DNA from: Anastatus disparis
Lineage: Eukaryota; Arthropoda; Insecta; Hymenoptera; Eupelmidae
DNA: 64,000 nucleotides
Assembly: GCA_017163975.1 (NCBI GenBank)
Contig: JAFFSR010000370.1
Coordinates: forward strand, 2,356,001 to 2,420,000
Direction: 5' to 3'
A program made the position numbers and the translations under genes. Numbering within the stretch: the first letter of the stretch is position 1; every line of letters begins with the position of its first letter. This document shows positions 48,694-59,287 of this stretch, in pieces. Below the pieces are notes generated by a model. It was not told the origin of the DNA. It ran no database searches and saw only the letters and a list, made by a program, of their open reading frames with translations.

Positions 48694-49545
48694 TGTCACG
48701 GTATTTTATCGTGTTCAAATCTTCCGCGCTTAGGTGAAATAATATGACACGCGCTTTGTCATATAACTCGTCCAAGTTACGTAAAGAAGCACGTAACCCG
48801 ACGAGCAGTGCGCGTGCGAGGAACAAAAAAGCCACGAGGCAAATCAGATCGTTTCCGGCTACCGTAGCGTTAGCATTAGGCCTGCGCCGTGCTATTATTT
48901 AAGAATAATTATAATATCCAGCTATCTATAACGCTAACTATAATGTTTAGGATTTCCCTGTGCTTTGTGGCCGCTTCGTGCGCGTCTAAGCAGCCAGCGA
49001 TTTTGTGCGAGCAACTATCCAAGTCGACCCGTGGTGTGGCCTACCGATCCACTTGAGAACATCTACGTATCGTCTACACACAGGGAGGAAGTTCCGATAA
49101 CGAGCTAGCGAGGATTACGTGCACGTAAGGAAGTAGTGTTAGCTGGCCAGTGCGTTATTGTAAGTAGAACTTATTGCGGCATACACGAGTATCTCCTCCT
49201 CGAAAGATACTTGTTTGGTTGAAAAGTGTATCTTCGGTTACATAACCGATCAGCGACGTTTTAGTTCGCGACGTGTCCCTCCCTCATATTTGCTTCTCTA
49301 TTTAACTTCTGTCAAGTCAAGTTATGAGGTTTATAAAAGTCAAAGTTGAACGCGCATTATACATACTTAATTACATTTCTACACCTTTTTCTTCACTTCC
49401 ATTTGTAGCTTAATTATTTCTAATAAATGTTATATGTTTTACGTGTATACGTATTCAATACTTTACTTAAGTCACAAGCCTTATCAGAAGTAACCTGTTC
49501 TTATCGCTTACCCCGACGCCTCCGCGGTCCTTGTGAGCAGGTATA
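48694..49545 (+). mobile_element. Candidate LTR, TGTCACGG start
   Basis: A ~850-bp GC-rich block in AT-rich surroundings starts TGTCACGGTATTTTATCG, has a TATA-like 'gtttataaaagtc' near 49330, an AATAAA at about 49421, and then 'ccgcggtccttgtgagcagg'. The layout is that of an LTR with U3, R and U5, but the right end does not show a clean CA and no target duplication was found. No gag/pol follows; the LINE lies next to it. It could instead be another regulatory-type repeat. Confidence 0.4.
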
Positions 49546-49807
49546 GATTAATCATTCTAGTTACATTAAGTAGTTTAATAAAACTCGATTTCGAACCTGC
49601 ATCACGAAGGAAAACTGTGCTACCGGCAACGTGTCTCTCGACCAGGTAAGAGAGAGAGAGAGATAGATAGATAGATAGATATTTAAATTTATTAACTGTA
49701 CATTATGTTGTACAACAAAAATAATACAAATTCGTAAGTATATATATATATAAAATGAGATACTAAGTAAAAATATAATTAAAATAATGATACAGTAATT
49801 AAAATAA

Positions 49808-52760
49808 TTAAAGCCTAGCTCGGAGCAGAGGCTCATTCTCAAGGGAAAGGTAGTGCGAATATGTTGATGCCTTGAATAATGCCAATGATGAAGAATCTTT
49901 TAAAGATGATGGTAGACCGTTCCATAGTTGCGATGACACAACCAGGAACGATCTTTGGTGATACTCGGTAGATGAAAAAGGAATGGTTAACGGTCTCACA
50001 TCACCCCTCAGTGTCCTCACAGGCCGGCTCCACAAATATCTAGAATAAAGATATGAAGGTGAGCATGACAAAAACATTTTGTATAAGAAGGTAGTAGCGA
50101 AGTAGTTTCTTCTACCCAAAGTGGATAACCAGCCTAGAGAGGACCTATAAACAGAGATGTGCTCGCGCCTACTTACACCATAGATGTAACGAATACCAGA
50201 GTTTACAACCCTTTGAAGCCTCAGATCGAGTTGAGCAGAAAGGTCAATATAGACCAAACAACAGTAATCAAGTAAAGGAAACAGCAAAGAACGGATAAGA
50301 TGCTTACGTAGTGCAATGGTGGTACTTTTTCGAAAGAAATTTAATCTATAGAGCAATGAGTGACTCCTGTTACACACATGCGCAATTTGGTCCTTCCAGT
50401 TCAACTTACTATCAAGCCATACACCAAGACTACGAACAGAAGATTCAAACTTAATAAGATCACCGTTTATTGGAACACCAGTGATGTGTAATGAGGGCAG
50501 CATATTGACATAGAAATAAGATCCAATAATAATAGCCTTTGTTTTGCTCACATTTAATTTCAGATGATTTTTTGTCGCCCAGTTAACAATACTGACAGCT
50601 TGATGACTCATGAGAGCAGTAACAGAAGCCAACTTAGCAATTGGGAAGTGAATGTACACCTGAAGATCATCAGCATAGATAAGATGCTGCACATCGGCAT
50701 GGAAGTCAGCAGCCACATCATTGATGTATATAGAAAACAACAGTGGACCAAGGACAGAGCCCTGGGGAACACCAGTATTTAATGTTACATAGTCAGATGC
50801 ATTACCATCTGCATCAATAACAGCCTGCTGTCTCTCAGAGAGATAAGACGCAAACCAACGCACAACTGAATGCGAGATGTCAAGAGAAGACATTTTTCTG
50901 AGCAGAGAGACATGGCATACCGTATCAAATGCCTTGCTGAAATCAAATAGCAACAGCAACGTCACATAGCGTCTGTCCATATTGCGTCTAATGTCCTCAG
51001 TTAGTTTCAGTAGTGCGGTCTGAGTACTATGTCCAGTTCGAAATCCAGTCTGATAAGAGTCCAGTAGCTGTCGTATAGTCAGGTAATTGTAGAGTTGATC
51101 ATGGACTAGACGTTCAAGAACCTTGGACATAAAAGATAATAAAGAAATTGGCCTAATGTCACCAAAAGCTTGAGGAGAGGAGATTTTGTTTATTGTAGTG
51201 ACCAGTGAGATCTTCCAGCATGAAGGAAATAAGGATTCACGCAATGAGTCGTTATAAATACGACATAACAAAGGCCCAATGACCGGAAATGCCGCACGGA
51301 CAAAAGATTGAGGAACAGCATCAAACCCTCTGGCCTGTGAAGTTGAATGACAAACAGCCATCCATACCTCCTCCAAAGTAACTGGATTAAACTTAAACAT
51401 GGGTTTAAGTGGTTCATCTAGAGCAAGTGTATTCATGTAATCAGAAATGGAGGGGACCAGAGGATCAAACGCAACACCACCAAAATACCGATTCAAATCA
51501 TTAATTGAAAAAGAATGTCGAGAGTCACTACTGCTGGAACATACGCCCAGGTTCTTGAGTTCTTTCCAGATCTGTCTTGCGTCAGTAACCTTAGATAGTC
51601 TGTCGTGGTAATACAGTAATTTAGCTGATTCGATGCATGAATGGGCCCGATCTCGAGCATCTCTATAACATATAAGATCAGCACGCAGCCTAGTACGTTT
51701 GAAGCGTCTGTAATGCCTATCTCTCTCAGAGATTAAGCGGTGATGCTCAGAGGTAAACCACGGACGATGACTCTTGCTCTGTCGAACACGCCTAACAGGC
51801 ACAAACCGTGAGATAGCTTCATTAAGATGAGTGTAAAGACATTCAAGGCGAGCCAAAAGAGAAGAGTCACCGCTACACACAGCACAATTCAGCGATCAAA
51901 AATAATCAAGAATAGCAGCCTCATCAACCGCTTTATAATCATGATAAGTAAAATTATTAAGTGTAGGCCTAGAGAGAGACGACTTCACAGTCGCAGCAAT
52001 AAAATCATGTCCGTCAATAAATGGTACATCAGTCTTCCAATAATCAAGCAGTAAGTCATTGGCATTGACAAGGCACAAGTCGAGCCACGTATCAGAGGAA
52101 TAAGTATGATGCGTAGGTCCATAAGGCACTGAAAAAAGTGCATTTTCCTTAATAAGGCTCTTCAGGAACACAGAATCATCAGATTCAGAACACAAATTAG
52201 TGTTGAAATCTCCTAAAACTACCTTAGTACTATAATTGTGCATATGAGTGGTCAAATCAGGAATAAAGTCCGTGTTGGCCAAAAATGGAGCGTGAGGTGG
52301 TCTATAAACAACACCAACGAAAATGGGTGAAGCCAAGTCAGATGAGTTGACCTCACAGAAGAGATACTCAGGTAAACCAGGCTTACCACTCCAGCTTCCA
52401 GAGGATGAACAGAGACGCACATAAGTGAGAGAGCAGTGTACAAATAAAGCAACACCACCTCCCCTGGTGTTACGATCCTGTCTATAAAGCACATACCCAT
52501 CAAGAGCAATCAAAGAATCACAAACTATCTGGCCCAGTTTGGTCTCAGTAACAGCTATTACGTGGAAATAAGGGCGAGAAGCCAAAAAGAGTCTAATCAT
52601 CTCAATGTGCGCTCTAATAGAGTTGGCATTGAAATGACAAACTCTGAGACCATCCTTAGTAGTGAAATGATCATGAATGACCGATGAAATAGTATTGTTA
52701 GAAGGAAGAAGTGTGTTAGAGTGAGAAGGAAGAGAGAATGAGCTTACCCCAGTGTCAGAT
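49808..52760 (-). pseudogene. LINE ORF2: AP endonuclease plus reverse transcriptase, one in-frame TGA
   Basis: The frame is open from upstream of the ORF1 stop down to 49808, except for one TGA at 51896-51898 between LDYF and SLNC; TGA from CGA by a C-to-T change is the simplest origin. Endonuclease motifs: VCHFNANSI (upstream of the first Met at 52600, so the true start is further up), VTETKL, GGGVALFV, VVYRPPH, LGDFN, TWLDLCLV, GHDF. RT motifs, numbered from the Met at 51880: FDFSKAFD (312-319), GVPQGSVLGP (370-379), YADD (402-405), LKLNVSKTK (440-448). A C-terminal LWNGLP-SLKDSSSLALFK segment is typical of CR1/jockey ORF2. It overlaps the end of ORF1 in another frame, so translation may use reinitiation or frameshifting. 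The catalytic residues look intact; the stop makes this copy defective unless read through. Confidence 0.9.
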
Positions 52761-52761
52761 G

Positions 52762-54009
52762 TTAAGTGGTTACATCGTCGTTGGCTGATATCAATGAGAG
52801 CTTTGCTAAAAAAGCATCCAAGTCGTCATCCGATGCAACACGAATGGCTGCATTCTCCTTCTTCCTTCTGACGAAGATCTTACCATCACGCACAAATGTA
52901 AGGAAGTTGTACCTCTTATCTTTGGCCTTCCTGAGCACTCTCAACTTCAGTTGGTGCAATGAGTGTGGCAGATATTCATTGATGTTGATCAAGGAAGGAG
53001 TAAGTGTTTCCACTGATAAAGTTCCCTGCAAAAGGTCACTCCTGATCTTTGAGGTATGAAGGCTACCCATCCTGATCTTTGCTCCGATGACAGATCGCGC
53101 CAACGAGGCACTCTTCATAGTGACGAGCAATGGCGTCGTAAGCAGCGGAGGACCACCTCGAGATGTTGTTGCAGAAGGAGCAGTACTATCATCAGTACTA
53201 CGAGCTGTAGCAGGTCGCGACAAAGGTCGAACCGAAACAATGTCACTGAGAGCAAAACCAGAATTAAGATAAGCCAATACAGCAAAGACACCGTTCTTCA
53301 GATCGTTAAATTCATTAGGAACCAGGCCTCCAAACACCAAGTCTGATGCACGCTCAAGACGCTGCTGGCCAGCCGCCAAAACATCACACTGTTGCCGTAA
53401 AGATTTATTGAGCTTGTCCAATTCCTGTAGTTTAGCAGCCATAGGGTCAGATAATGCCCGATCAGGCACAACAGAGAGAGATTCCTCCAGCTTCGCCTTA
53501 AGCTCCCGATAATCCTGACAAACCTTGTCAAGCCTTGCCTCAGCTGCTCCACAACGTTCCTCACATGCCACAGCAATACCATCCACTCGCGTCTCCAAAC
53601 CTGTAAATCTCCCATCCAGTGTCAATAGTTGAGTGCCGATATTGTTGATCTTGGTATCCATATCATCCAGCTTATCTAATTTCTCCATCTTCTTCAATAT
53701 AGAAGACAAAAGTTCATTTGTTTGTAGCGCTGGTAGTGTCGGAGTTGGAGTACGCGGCAGAGACAGAGAAGCTGAGACATCACTCATAGAACCCACAGAA
53801 CTAGAACGTGATCGACTGCAATCAGGATTTGCAGCTGCTATGCAAAAGTTACATACCTTTACTTGTTGGTCATTATTATCTCTGACTAAGAGCAATTTGG
53901 TACAAGAGCTGTGATAGGTCTTGCCACAGCGACCACAAAGCTGAGGCTTAGATGCAGCACTAAAGTTTTTAAAACAGAGACCACACTGATTAGACATAGT
54001 GACCTCCAA
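52762..54009 (-). CDS. LINE ORF1 protein: PHD finger, coiled coil, FP-like C-terminus
   Basis: This is an intact 415-codon frame. Cys9, Cys12, Cys25, Cys28, His33, Cys36, Cys53 and Cys56 form a C4HC3 PHD-type finger. A Ser-rich linker follows (about 64-90), then a long heptad-rich coiled coil (about 95-225, LLSSILKKMEKLDKLDDMD onward). The C-terminal ~80 residues (INEYLPHSLHQLKLRVLRKA, then DGKIFVRRKKENAAIRV) resemble the FP/zinc-finger-protein C-terminal domain found in many insect LINE ORF1 proteins. It is expected to coat LINE RNA and aid reverse transcription. The start Met at 54009 is the first in frame; an alternative is Met5. Confidence 0.88.
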   Translation of the reverse strand: MEVTMSNQCGLCFKNFSAASKPQLCGRCGKTYHSSCTKLLLVRDNNDQQVKVCNFCIAAANPDCSRSRSSSVGSMSDVSASLSLPRTPTPTLPALQTNELLSSILKKMEKLDKLDDMDTKINNIGTQLLTLDGRFTGLETRVDGIAVACEERCGAAEARLDKVCQDYRELKAKLEESLSVVPDRALSDPMAAKLQELDKLNKSLRQQCDVLAAGQQRLERASDLVFGGLVPNEFNDLKNGVFAVLAYLNSGFALSDIVSVRPLSRPATARSTDDSTAPSATTSRGGPPLLTTPLLVTMKSASLARSVIGAKIRMGSLHTSKIRSDLLQGTLSVETLTPSLININEYLPHSLHQLKLRVLRKAKDKRYNFLTFVRDGKIFVRRKKENAAIRVASDDDLDAFLAKLSLISANDDVTT

Positions 54010-55060
54010 GATAGAAATAGCTTAATCAAACGAATCTTAAATTTTAATTTTAAATTTGGTGCCAGTTGTATATTTAAAAGTAGATAAGCAGCTTAATAAA
54101 TGCACTCTGAGTTGCTTCTAAGTTTCAGTTGCTGTAAGTGGAAAAGCAGCTTAATAAATGCACTCTGAGTTGTTTCTAAGTTTCAGTTATTGGAAGTGGA
54201 AAAGCAGCTTAACAAATGCACTCTGAGTTGCTTCCAAGTTTCAGTTATTGTAAGTGGAAAAGCAGCTTAATTTGTACAGAGTAAGATTCGTTTGACTGTG
54301 ATTAGAGAGAGCAGAAGATAATAGTGGAAAAGCGCCTTAACTGGAGAAATTACCATCAGGTATCACATAGACGGGCAAAGATGCCAATATACAGGTCATC
54401 CAAGGGATGGAGCCACCAGCACTAAGCAAATAAGAATCCTCTTGTGGTAGATGATTGCACCAAAAAGATTGAGGTTATGTTGTAGACAATACTTAAAACC
54501 AGTTGCAGTACAACTGCATACAATATACTGCACTATTGTAATATACAGCAATTAAATCAAACATGCAGCAAATTCCACGTTGTTACCACTAGATTCTATC
54601 AAAAGAACAGTGAAGTTAGTGTATACGTTATCCAAGAGATGGCGCCATCAGCGTTAAAAAATATGATCCCTCTTGCAGTATGTAATTGCGCCAAAAAAGA
54701 ATGAGGTTATGTTACAATTAAAAATAAAACTAATTGCAATGCAATTGTGCACAATATAATGCACTTAAAACAACACTCAACAACACAAGCAGGCCCACAG
54801 CAACTTTTTCAGGCAGCAGCAGAGTCCACAGCAGTGTAAGAGATAAAAGCAGGTTGATGTTGAGAGACTGCACTTTCACAGTAAGAAACCGTCCAGAGTC
54901 CAATATGCAATTGCAAAAATGCAAATGAATGAGGCCAACACTCTCGGACTCCAAGTAGGACGATTCCCTGCAAAAAATTCCACTCCGCAAAGTGAAAAAA
55001 TGCTGTTTAAATAAGTTTTAAGAGGAGCGAAAAAAAATACGTATGGCGCTACTTACGGCA
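54010..55060 (-). repeat. LINE 5' region with tandem repeats
   Basis: It contains about 3.2 copies of a 58-bp unit (54084-54270, 'aagcagcttaataaatgc') and two copies of a ~135-bp unit 232 bp apart (54398-54530 and 54630-54767; shared 'tccaagrgatggmgccaycag', 'gaggttatgtt'). Tandem 5' repeats in LINEs often act as internal promoter units; that role is inferred. No coding frame is seen. Confidence 0.75.
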
Positions 55061-55077
55061 AGAGAGAGAGAGAGAGA

Positions 55078-56404
55078 CGCAGTGTGTGCAGCAAGCGACA
55101 AGCATATCGCATAAGATTCTGTCGTTTATCAATAGGATTGACTAGCTAGCACAATCGGAGTTTATTACGTAAAATTTAACATATTTATGATAGTTTTCAG
55201 TAACTCCGCAAATAGTAAAATTTAAAGACTTAGCCAAAAATAATATTTAATAAAAAGCTAGTTCTTTTTTTTGTAACGGGCAAAATAACCAATACAATAT
55301 ATATTAAAAAAATAATTATTACAATTGATTGTAGTTAAATAAAAATGTTTATTTTAATGATTATAGCGTTGAAATTTATTTTGATGAAAATGTTATTTGA
55401 TTGACATTTACAGTATTATTTTAACTATATTTGAAAGGTTACATGTCATTAATGAAAAATTATTTAATTATTTAAATTAATAATTTATTAATATCAAGAA
55501 TTTTCTAAAAATTATAATATTTAAGATATGCGAACCTTACTTGTGATACATACACTTTGTAATATTTGTATCTCATTAAAATTTTATATTAGATGCAAAA
55601 AGGATTGTTAAGTAATTGTAAATAGTTATTTTATTATTCTGAAATATTCAAATTTAAAATTAACCGAAAATGTGTATTTTAATCTTATGGTTTTTTTATT
55701 TAAATTTCGTCTTTCATGTATATAAAATACATTTGTGAAGATATTTTTATTAGAAATAAACACAGAATTTTTTTTAAGCATGTTTCACGTAAAAATTAAT
55801 TTCATAATTCAAATTCATGGTCATATATTAAGGTCTGGAAATTATAGTTGTTACTTAGTTCCCAGTTCTCAGTTTATTTATATCCAATATCGTACTATCT
55901 TTGTTTTTCTTATGGAAGTAGATTGAGAAATAGTCACTCGATGAAATAAATTATACGCTTTTTTACTTTAAGCACATGTGTACATTTATGTTTATATTAT
56001 GTTTCATCACATTATTATTAATTTTATTCAGTACTTAAAATTAACTTTGATTAATTAATTCTTATTTACTTAAAATTAGTGATTTATACATAATAATATA
56101 ATAAAAGAAAATTCAACCAAGCGACGTTAGGAGCGAAAAACTTCAATATAATTAATACCTATCAACTTTAAATTGTGTAACAATTTTCAACAGTAAATAT
56201 AATGTAAATCATATAATATATATATATTTTAAATTACTAATAATTAATTTAAAACTCGAAAGTAACTATTTTAAAACGGAATATGGAAGATAAACATGCA
56301 TCGTTTTATTCCTTAAATATCACGAATTAAAATATTAATTATAAGTAATTTTAAAGTGTTATATATTATGTCAATAATTCTATATTTAATAATTTTTAAT
56401 TTTA
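55078..56404. other. AT-rich DNA, one CCAAGCGACGTTAGGAGCGA end word
   Basis: No gene. The terminal word at about 56115-56134 is the end of a dispersed repeat R relative that also ends at 57030, giving two direct copies 0.9 kb apart. Confidence 0.5.
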
Positions 56405-56763
56405 GTAACAGGAAAAGCCGCCCGAAAAGAGATTAATAATTACATTTTCTGCGAAATATTGCTCTTGAATCAAGTAGGTGAAATATCAGTCTTAGTTCCA
56501 AAAAAAGACACTAAGCATCGCAAATTTACGCTCTTACTTCATAATATAATAGTACCAACATCGGTTCCTAAAATCCAAGCTATAGTACTACTTGAAATTA
56601 TGTCGCCACTCTTTTTTTAAGTCCCTTAGTACATAAATTAGATATACTTGATTTAGAACCTATTTTAACAATACTTTCCTTTATTCGTGCAGTCGTTAGT
56701 TCTAGTAAACGTCAAATACCGTTTTCGATTATTTCATGGTTCGTGATTGAAACACGTGATTAA
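56405..56763 (+). pseudogene. Coding-like stretch with one frameshift, unknown family
   Basis: A stop-free frame from 56405 reads VTGKAARKEINNYIFCEIL, then VGEISVLVPKKDTKHRKFTL, up to MSPLFF. At a run of T (about 56612) a one-base shift continues it as SPLVHKLDILDLEPILTILS and ISWFVIETRD until TAA at 56761. Together this is ~118 codons with protein-like composition in an AT-rich region where stops are frequent. A 'ttttagtaacag' acceptor-like site lies at its 5' end. I recognise no domain. It may be a broken exon or part of the adjoining repeat's autonomous relative. Confidence 0.4.
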
Positions 56764-57035
56764 AAAGAATGAATTCCTATTATATTTTTTCATTGATTCT
56801 AATGCAATTTAATAGAACAAATTCTTAATTCATCATGATATAATTTGTATTTAAACAATTTTCATGCATATTGTAACTTTAATTAATCTTTTATATAAAA
56901 ATATAAACATTTAATTTAGTACAAAACTAGAATATCAAAATTCATAAGTTGCGGCAATTCTATTATATTTTAAAAGTAGCTAATTTATACATAATAATAT
57001 AATATATGAAAATTCAACCGAGCGACGTTAGGTGC
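56752..57035 (+). repeat. Dispersed repeat R, copy 2
   Basis: It matches 6596-6895 from 'gaaacacgtgattaaaaag' to the terminal CCGAGCGACGTTAGGTGCGAG. Confidence 0.65.
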
Positions 57036-57729
57036 GAGAAAAAAATAAGCATTGGAATCATCTAATTATAATGAAAAAGCGCTACCTTTTTCTTAATTAG
57101 ATGAAAACAACGAGCAGTGACCTCCACTAGAAAATAAGTCGCCAAGAGTTCAGAGGTTCTTTCCATGAAGATTTTCGGTTTTCCCGAAAAATATAAAAAC
57201 CTTTTGAACTAATCAAAATGCACGTTATTCTACTACAGTCGTTCGCTGCACCTAGTACAGGTCAGTAGTATCTTAAAAACCCATAAAGGAAAATACAATT
57301 TCTATAAGTTTTACTCAAAGTCTTTGTATTTTATCTTAAAATAATTATTACATCACTTATATTTTGACTTTATATTTTAAAAGTGACTATTATACTATAT
57401 TCAATTAAAAAAAAAGTGACTAATATATTATTTGATATAATATATTTAATTCAATTCAAAAAGTGACCATTATATTACATTATAAGAGAAGGGCCTTCTT
57501 GAATTAAAACAAAGAATAAAACAAGGTAATAATTAAAATACTTATTCATATTTTTCTTTCCTCGATTCCTAAAAAAGGGCTCTTGAGCGTGCAAATCACC
57601 CCCCTTTATTCTCTATAGCCTCTGCCACGCGAAAACTTTTTCGCTTGCGTAACCGCTTGATGCAACGAGAACTGTAACAAACGAGTGAAATAAAATATAA
57701 AAATTAATAACTTTTATTCGGACGTTACA
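57036..57729 (+). mobile_element. LTR copy (5'-shortened solo LTR)
   Basis: It matches 23955-24666 throughout and ends in GGACGTTACA. No primer-binding site follows: the next bases belong to a TGACGTCA foldback fragment. It is therefore a solo or recombined LTR, lacking the first ~120 bp seen in the other copy. Confidence 0.75.
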
Positions 57730-58110
57730 GCAAAAATGAAGTCATTTTCCGTCCCAATTCCTGACATGCCAAAAGACGTCATATAATGATGTCATTTAAT
57801 GACGTCGTTTAATGACGTCATAAAAATACGTTATTATTTTCAATAGGGTGGCTATATTTTTTAACAGGTCGTGTCATATTAAGGCTCGAATTTATAGGTG
57901 TAACTTAAGTATTGAGTATGACTTGAAGTATCATCTGTCTTTTTTTCCTATCATGAGAGAGACAAAGATAGATGATATTTTACGTAATAATCATTACTCA
58001 AGTCACGTCTATAAATTTAAGCTTAAGGGAACTACTTCTATCAGCAGAGTTATGAGACCTGTGTATAAAATCCGAAAAATAAAAATTATTCTTTAATTAT
58101 CCTAAAGAAA
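57730..58110. repeat. TGACGTCA foldback fragment and small hairpin
   Basis: 57730-57845 matches the end of the 22.3-23.8-kb foldback ('cattttccgtcccaattcctg'). 57846-58110 is a loose hairpin ('ctcgaatttataggtgtaac' with 'gtctataaatttaagc'). Confidence 0.6.
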
Positions 58111-58552
58111 TTCATATTGGGTATGATAATTGAAAATTGAATCATTCTATGATTTGTTGTTGAAGTTAGATTATACTGCGCTATAATGTAACTTAAACAA
58201 CAAATTCAATATTATGGGTGCACCCTCGACACTCTACTTTTCCTTTATATGTTACTAGTTGCTTGTATAACTAATATTGTACGTGCTGTGACTTTTATAA
58301 GTATTAGGTATGATGCACATGTCATGCATCTAATACACGGTATACTATACCTATGCAAGTTGTATTACTATCCCTACCTGCTACACAAAATGGAGCTATA
58401 CGGAATCACGTAAAAAATTTTTAAATATCAAAGATAATACTGAAAAAAAAAAAAAAATTATTTTACCTTTGAACGAACTTTATTGGGAAAACAATTTTTT
58501 TAGTAACATACATGAATATTTTATATTCAAAGGTTTGATAATTGTGTTATTT
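58111..58552. other. Spacer, nothing recognised
   Basis: Slightly richer in GC at 58200-58400, with no frame or repeat. Confidence 0.4.
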
Positions 58553-59095
58553 AGAATAAGAGTGGCATAAGTCACATACTTCTAATTTTGAGATTTTTTA
58601 TGGTAAAGTTATAAGTCAATAAAAAAATCAGAAAAAAGTTTTTCAAAATCATAGTGCGTTAAATCGATAGATTATAACGTTTTTTTTTATTATTCACCTA
58701 AACATAAAAGCATTGTTTAAATTTTTTTTATTATAATAAATAACATTTCACCATTTGTGACTTATGCCATTTTCATTCTAATTAGAATTTCTATTCTTCT
58801 ATTTCTATTACCATTTTCTTTTTAATTAGAAGTTGTAAATATTCATGGACTTATGCCTTTATCATTTTAAATAATAAAAACGAAAAAATTTAATTGTCGA
58901 TTTATAATTATATTTTATATTTGAACAAATATTTTTTTACAAATGTTCTTAATAATTAACATCAATCGATTGACTATATTAAAATAACCAATTTTACTAT
59001 AACACAGTAATAAGATAAAAATTTCATTCCACATCAGATTCATTAGAAATTAACGTATTATTATTATTTTCACAGGTGGTAAGATTTAAAAAAAA

Positions 59096-59287
59096 TTAAG
59101 ATATACCAGTGGAATGAATTAAAATAAGTGTAACATATCTTTTTTGTTGACCATAATTTTCGGGATCACTTTGTTTTTTTCTAGTTTTTTTTAGTGACTT
59201 GCATTTTTTTAAACCATTATTCGCTTTATCACTTTGTGATTCCGAATCACTACTTGAAATATAATCAGGGTTATTATCCAACGACAT
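59096..59287 (-). CDS. Small acidic/basic ORF in the TIR element, possible first exon
   Basis: This 63-codon frame starts MSLDNNPDYISSSDSESQSD and then becomes basic (KSLKKTRKKQSDPENYGQQK). An acidic Ser/Asp-rich start followed by a basic patch with 'PENY' resembles the N-termini of several insect transposase-like proteins, but the match is only by style. The end RYVTLILIHSTGIS may be intron or decayed sequence. The rest of the element shows no continuation that I could read. Confidence 0.3.
   Translation of the reverse strand: MSLDNNPDYISSSDSESQSDKANNGLKKCKSLKKTRKKQSDPENYGQQKRYVTLILIHSTGIS

Larger units (their letters stand above)
49649..55060 (-). mobile_element. CR1/jockey-group LINE, nearly full length (~5.4 kb)
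   Basis: In order on the minus strand: a 5' untranslated region with tandem repeats (55060-54010), ORF1 (54009-52762), ORF2 (from about 52760 to 49808) and a 3' region ending in (ATCT)5 and CT repeats near 49650-49682 with AATAAA just before. The PHD-finger ORF1, AP-endonuclease, reverse transcriptase and lack of an RNase H domain fit the CR1 group in the broad sense. CT/GA repeats stand at both ends (49649-49663 and 55061-55077), each next to CTTRCC on the minus strand, so a target duplication inside a CT microsatellite is likely. Only one in-frame stop is visible in ORF2, so the insertion is young compared with the rest of the window. Confidence 0.88.

Noticed and set aside
49561..49842. 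93-codon frame next to the LINE 3' end
   Set aside because: It runs through AT repeats and the LINE tail, with no family resemblance.
50564..53914. Plus-strand and secondary minus-strand frames across the LINE
   Set aside because: They overlap the two real LINE frames in other phases and have no domain of their own.
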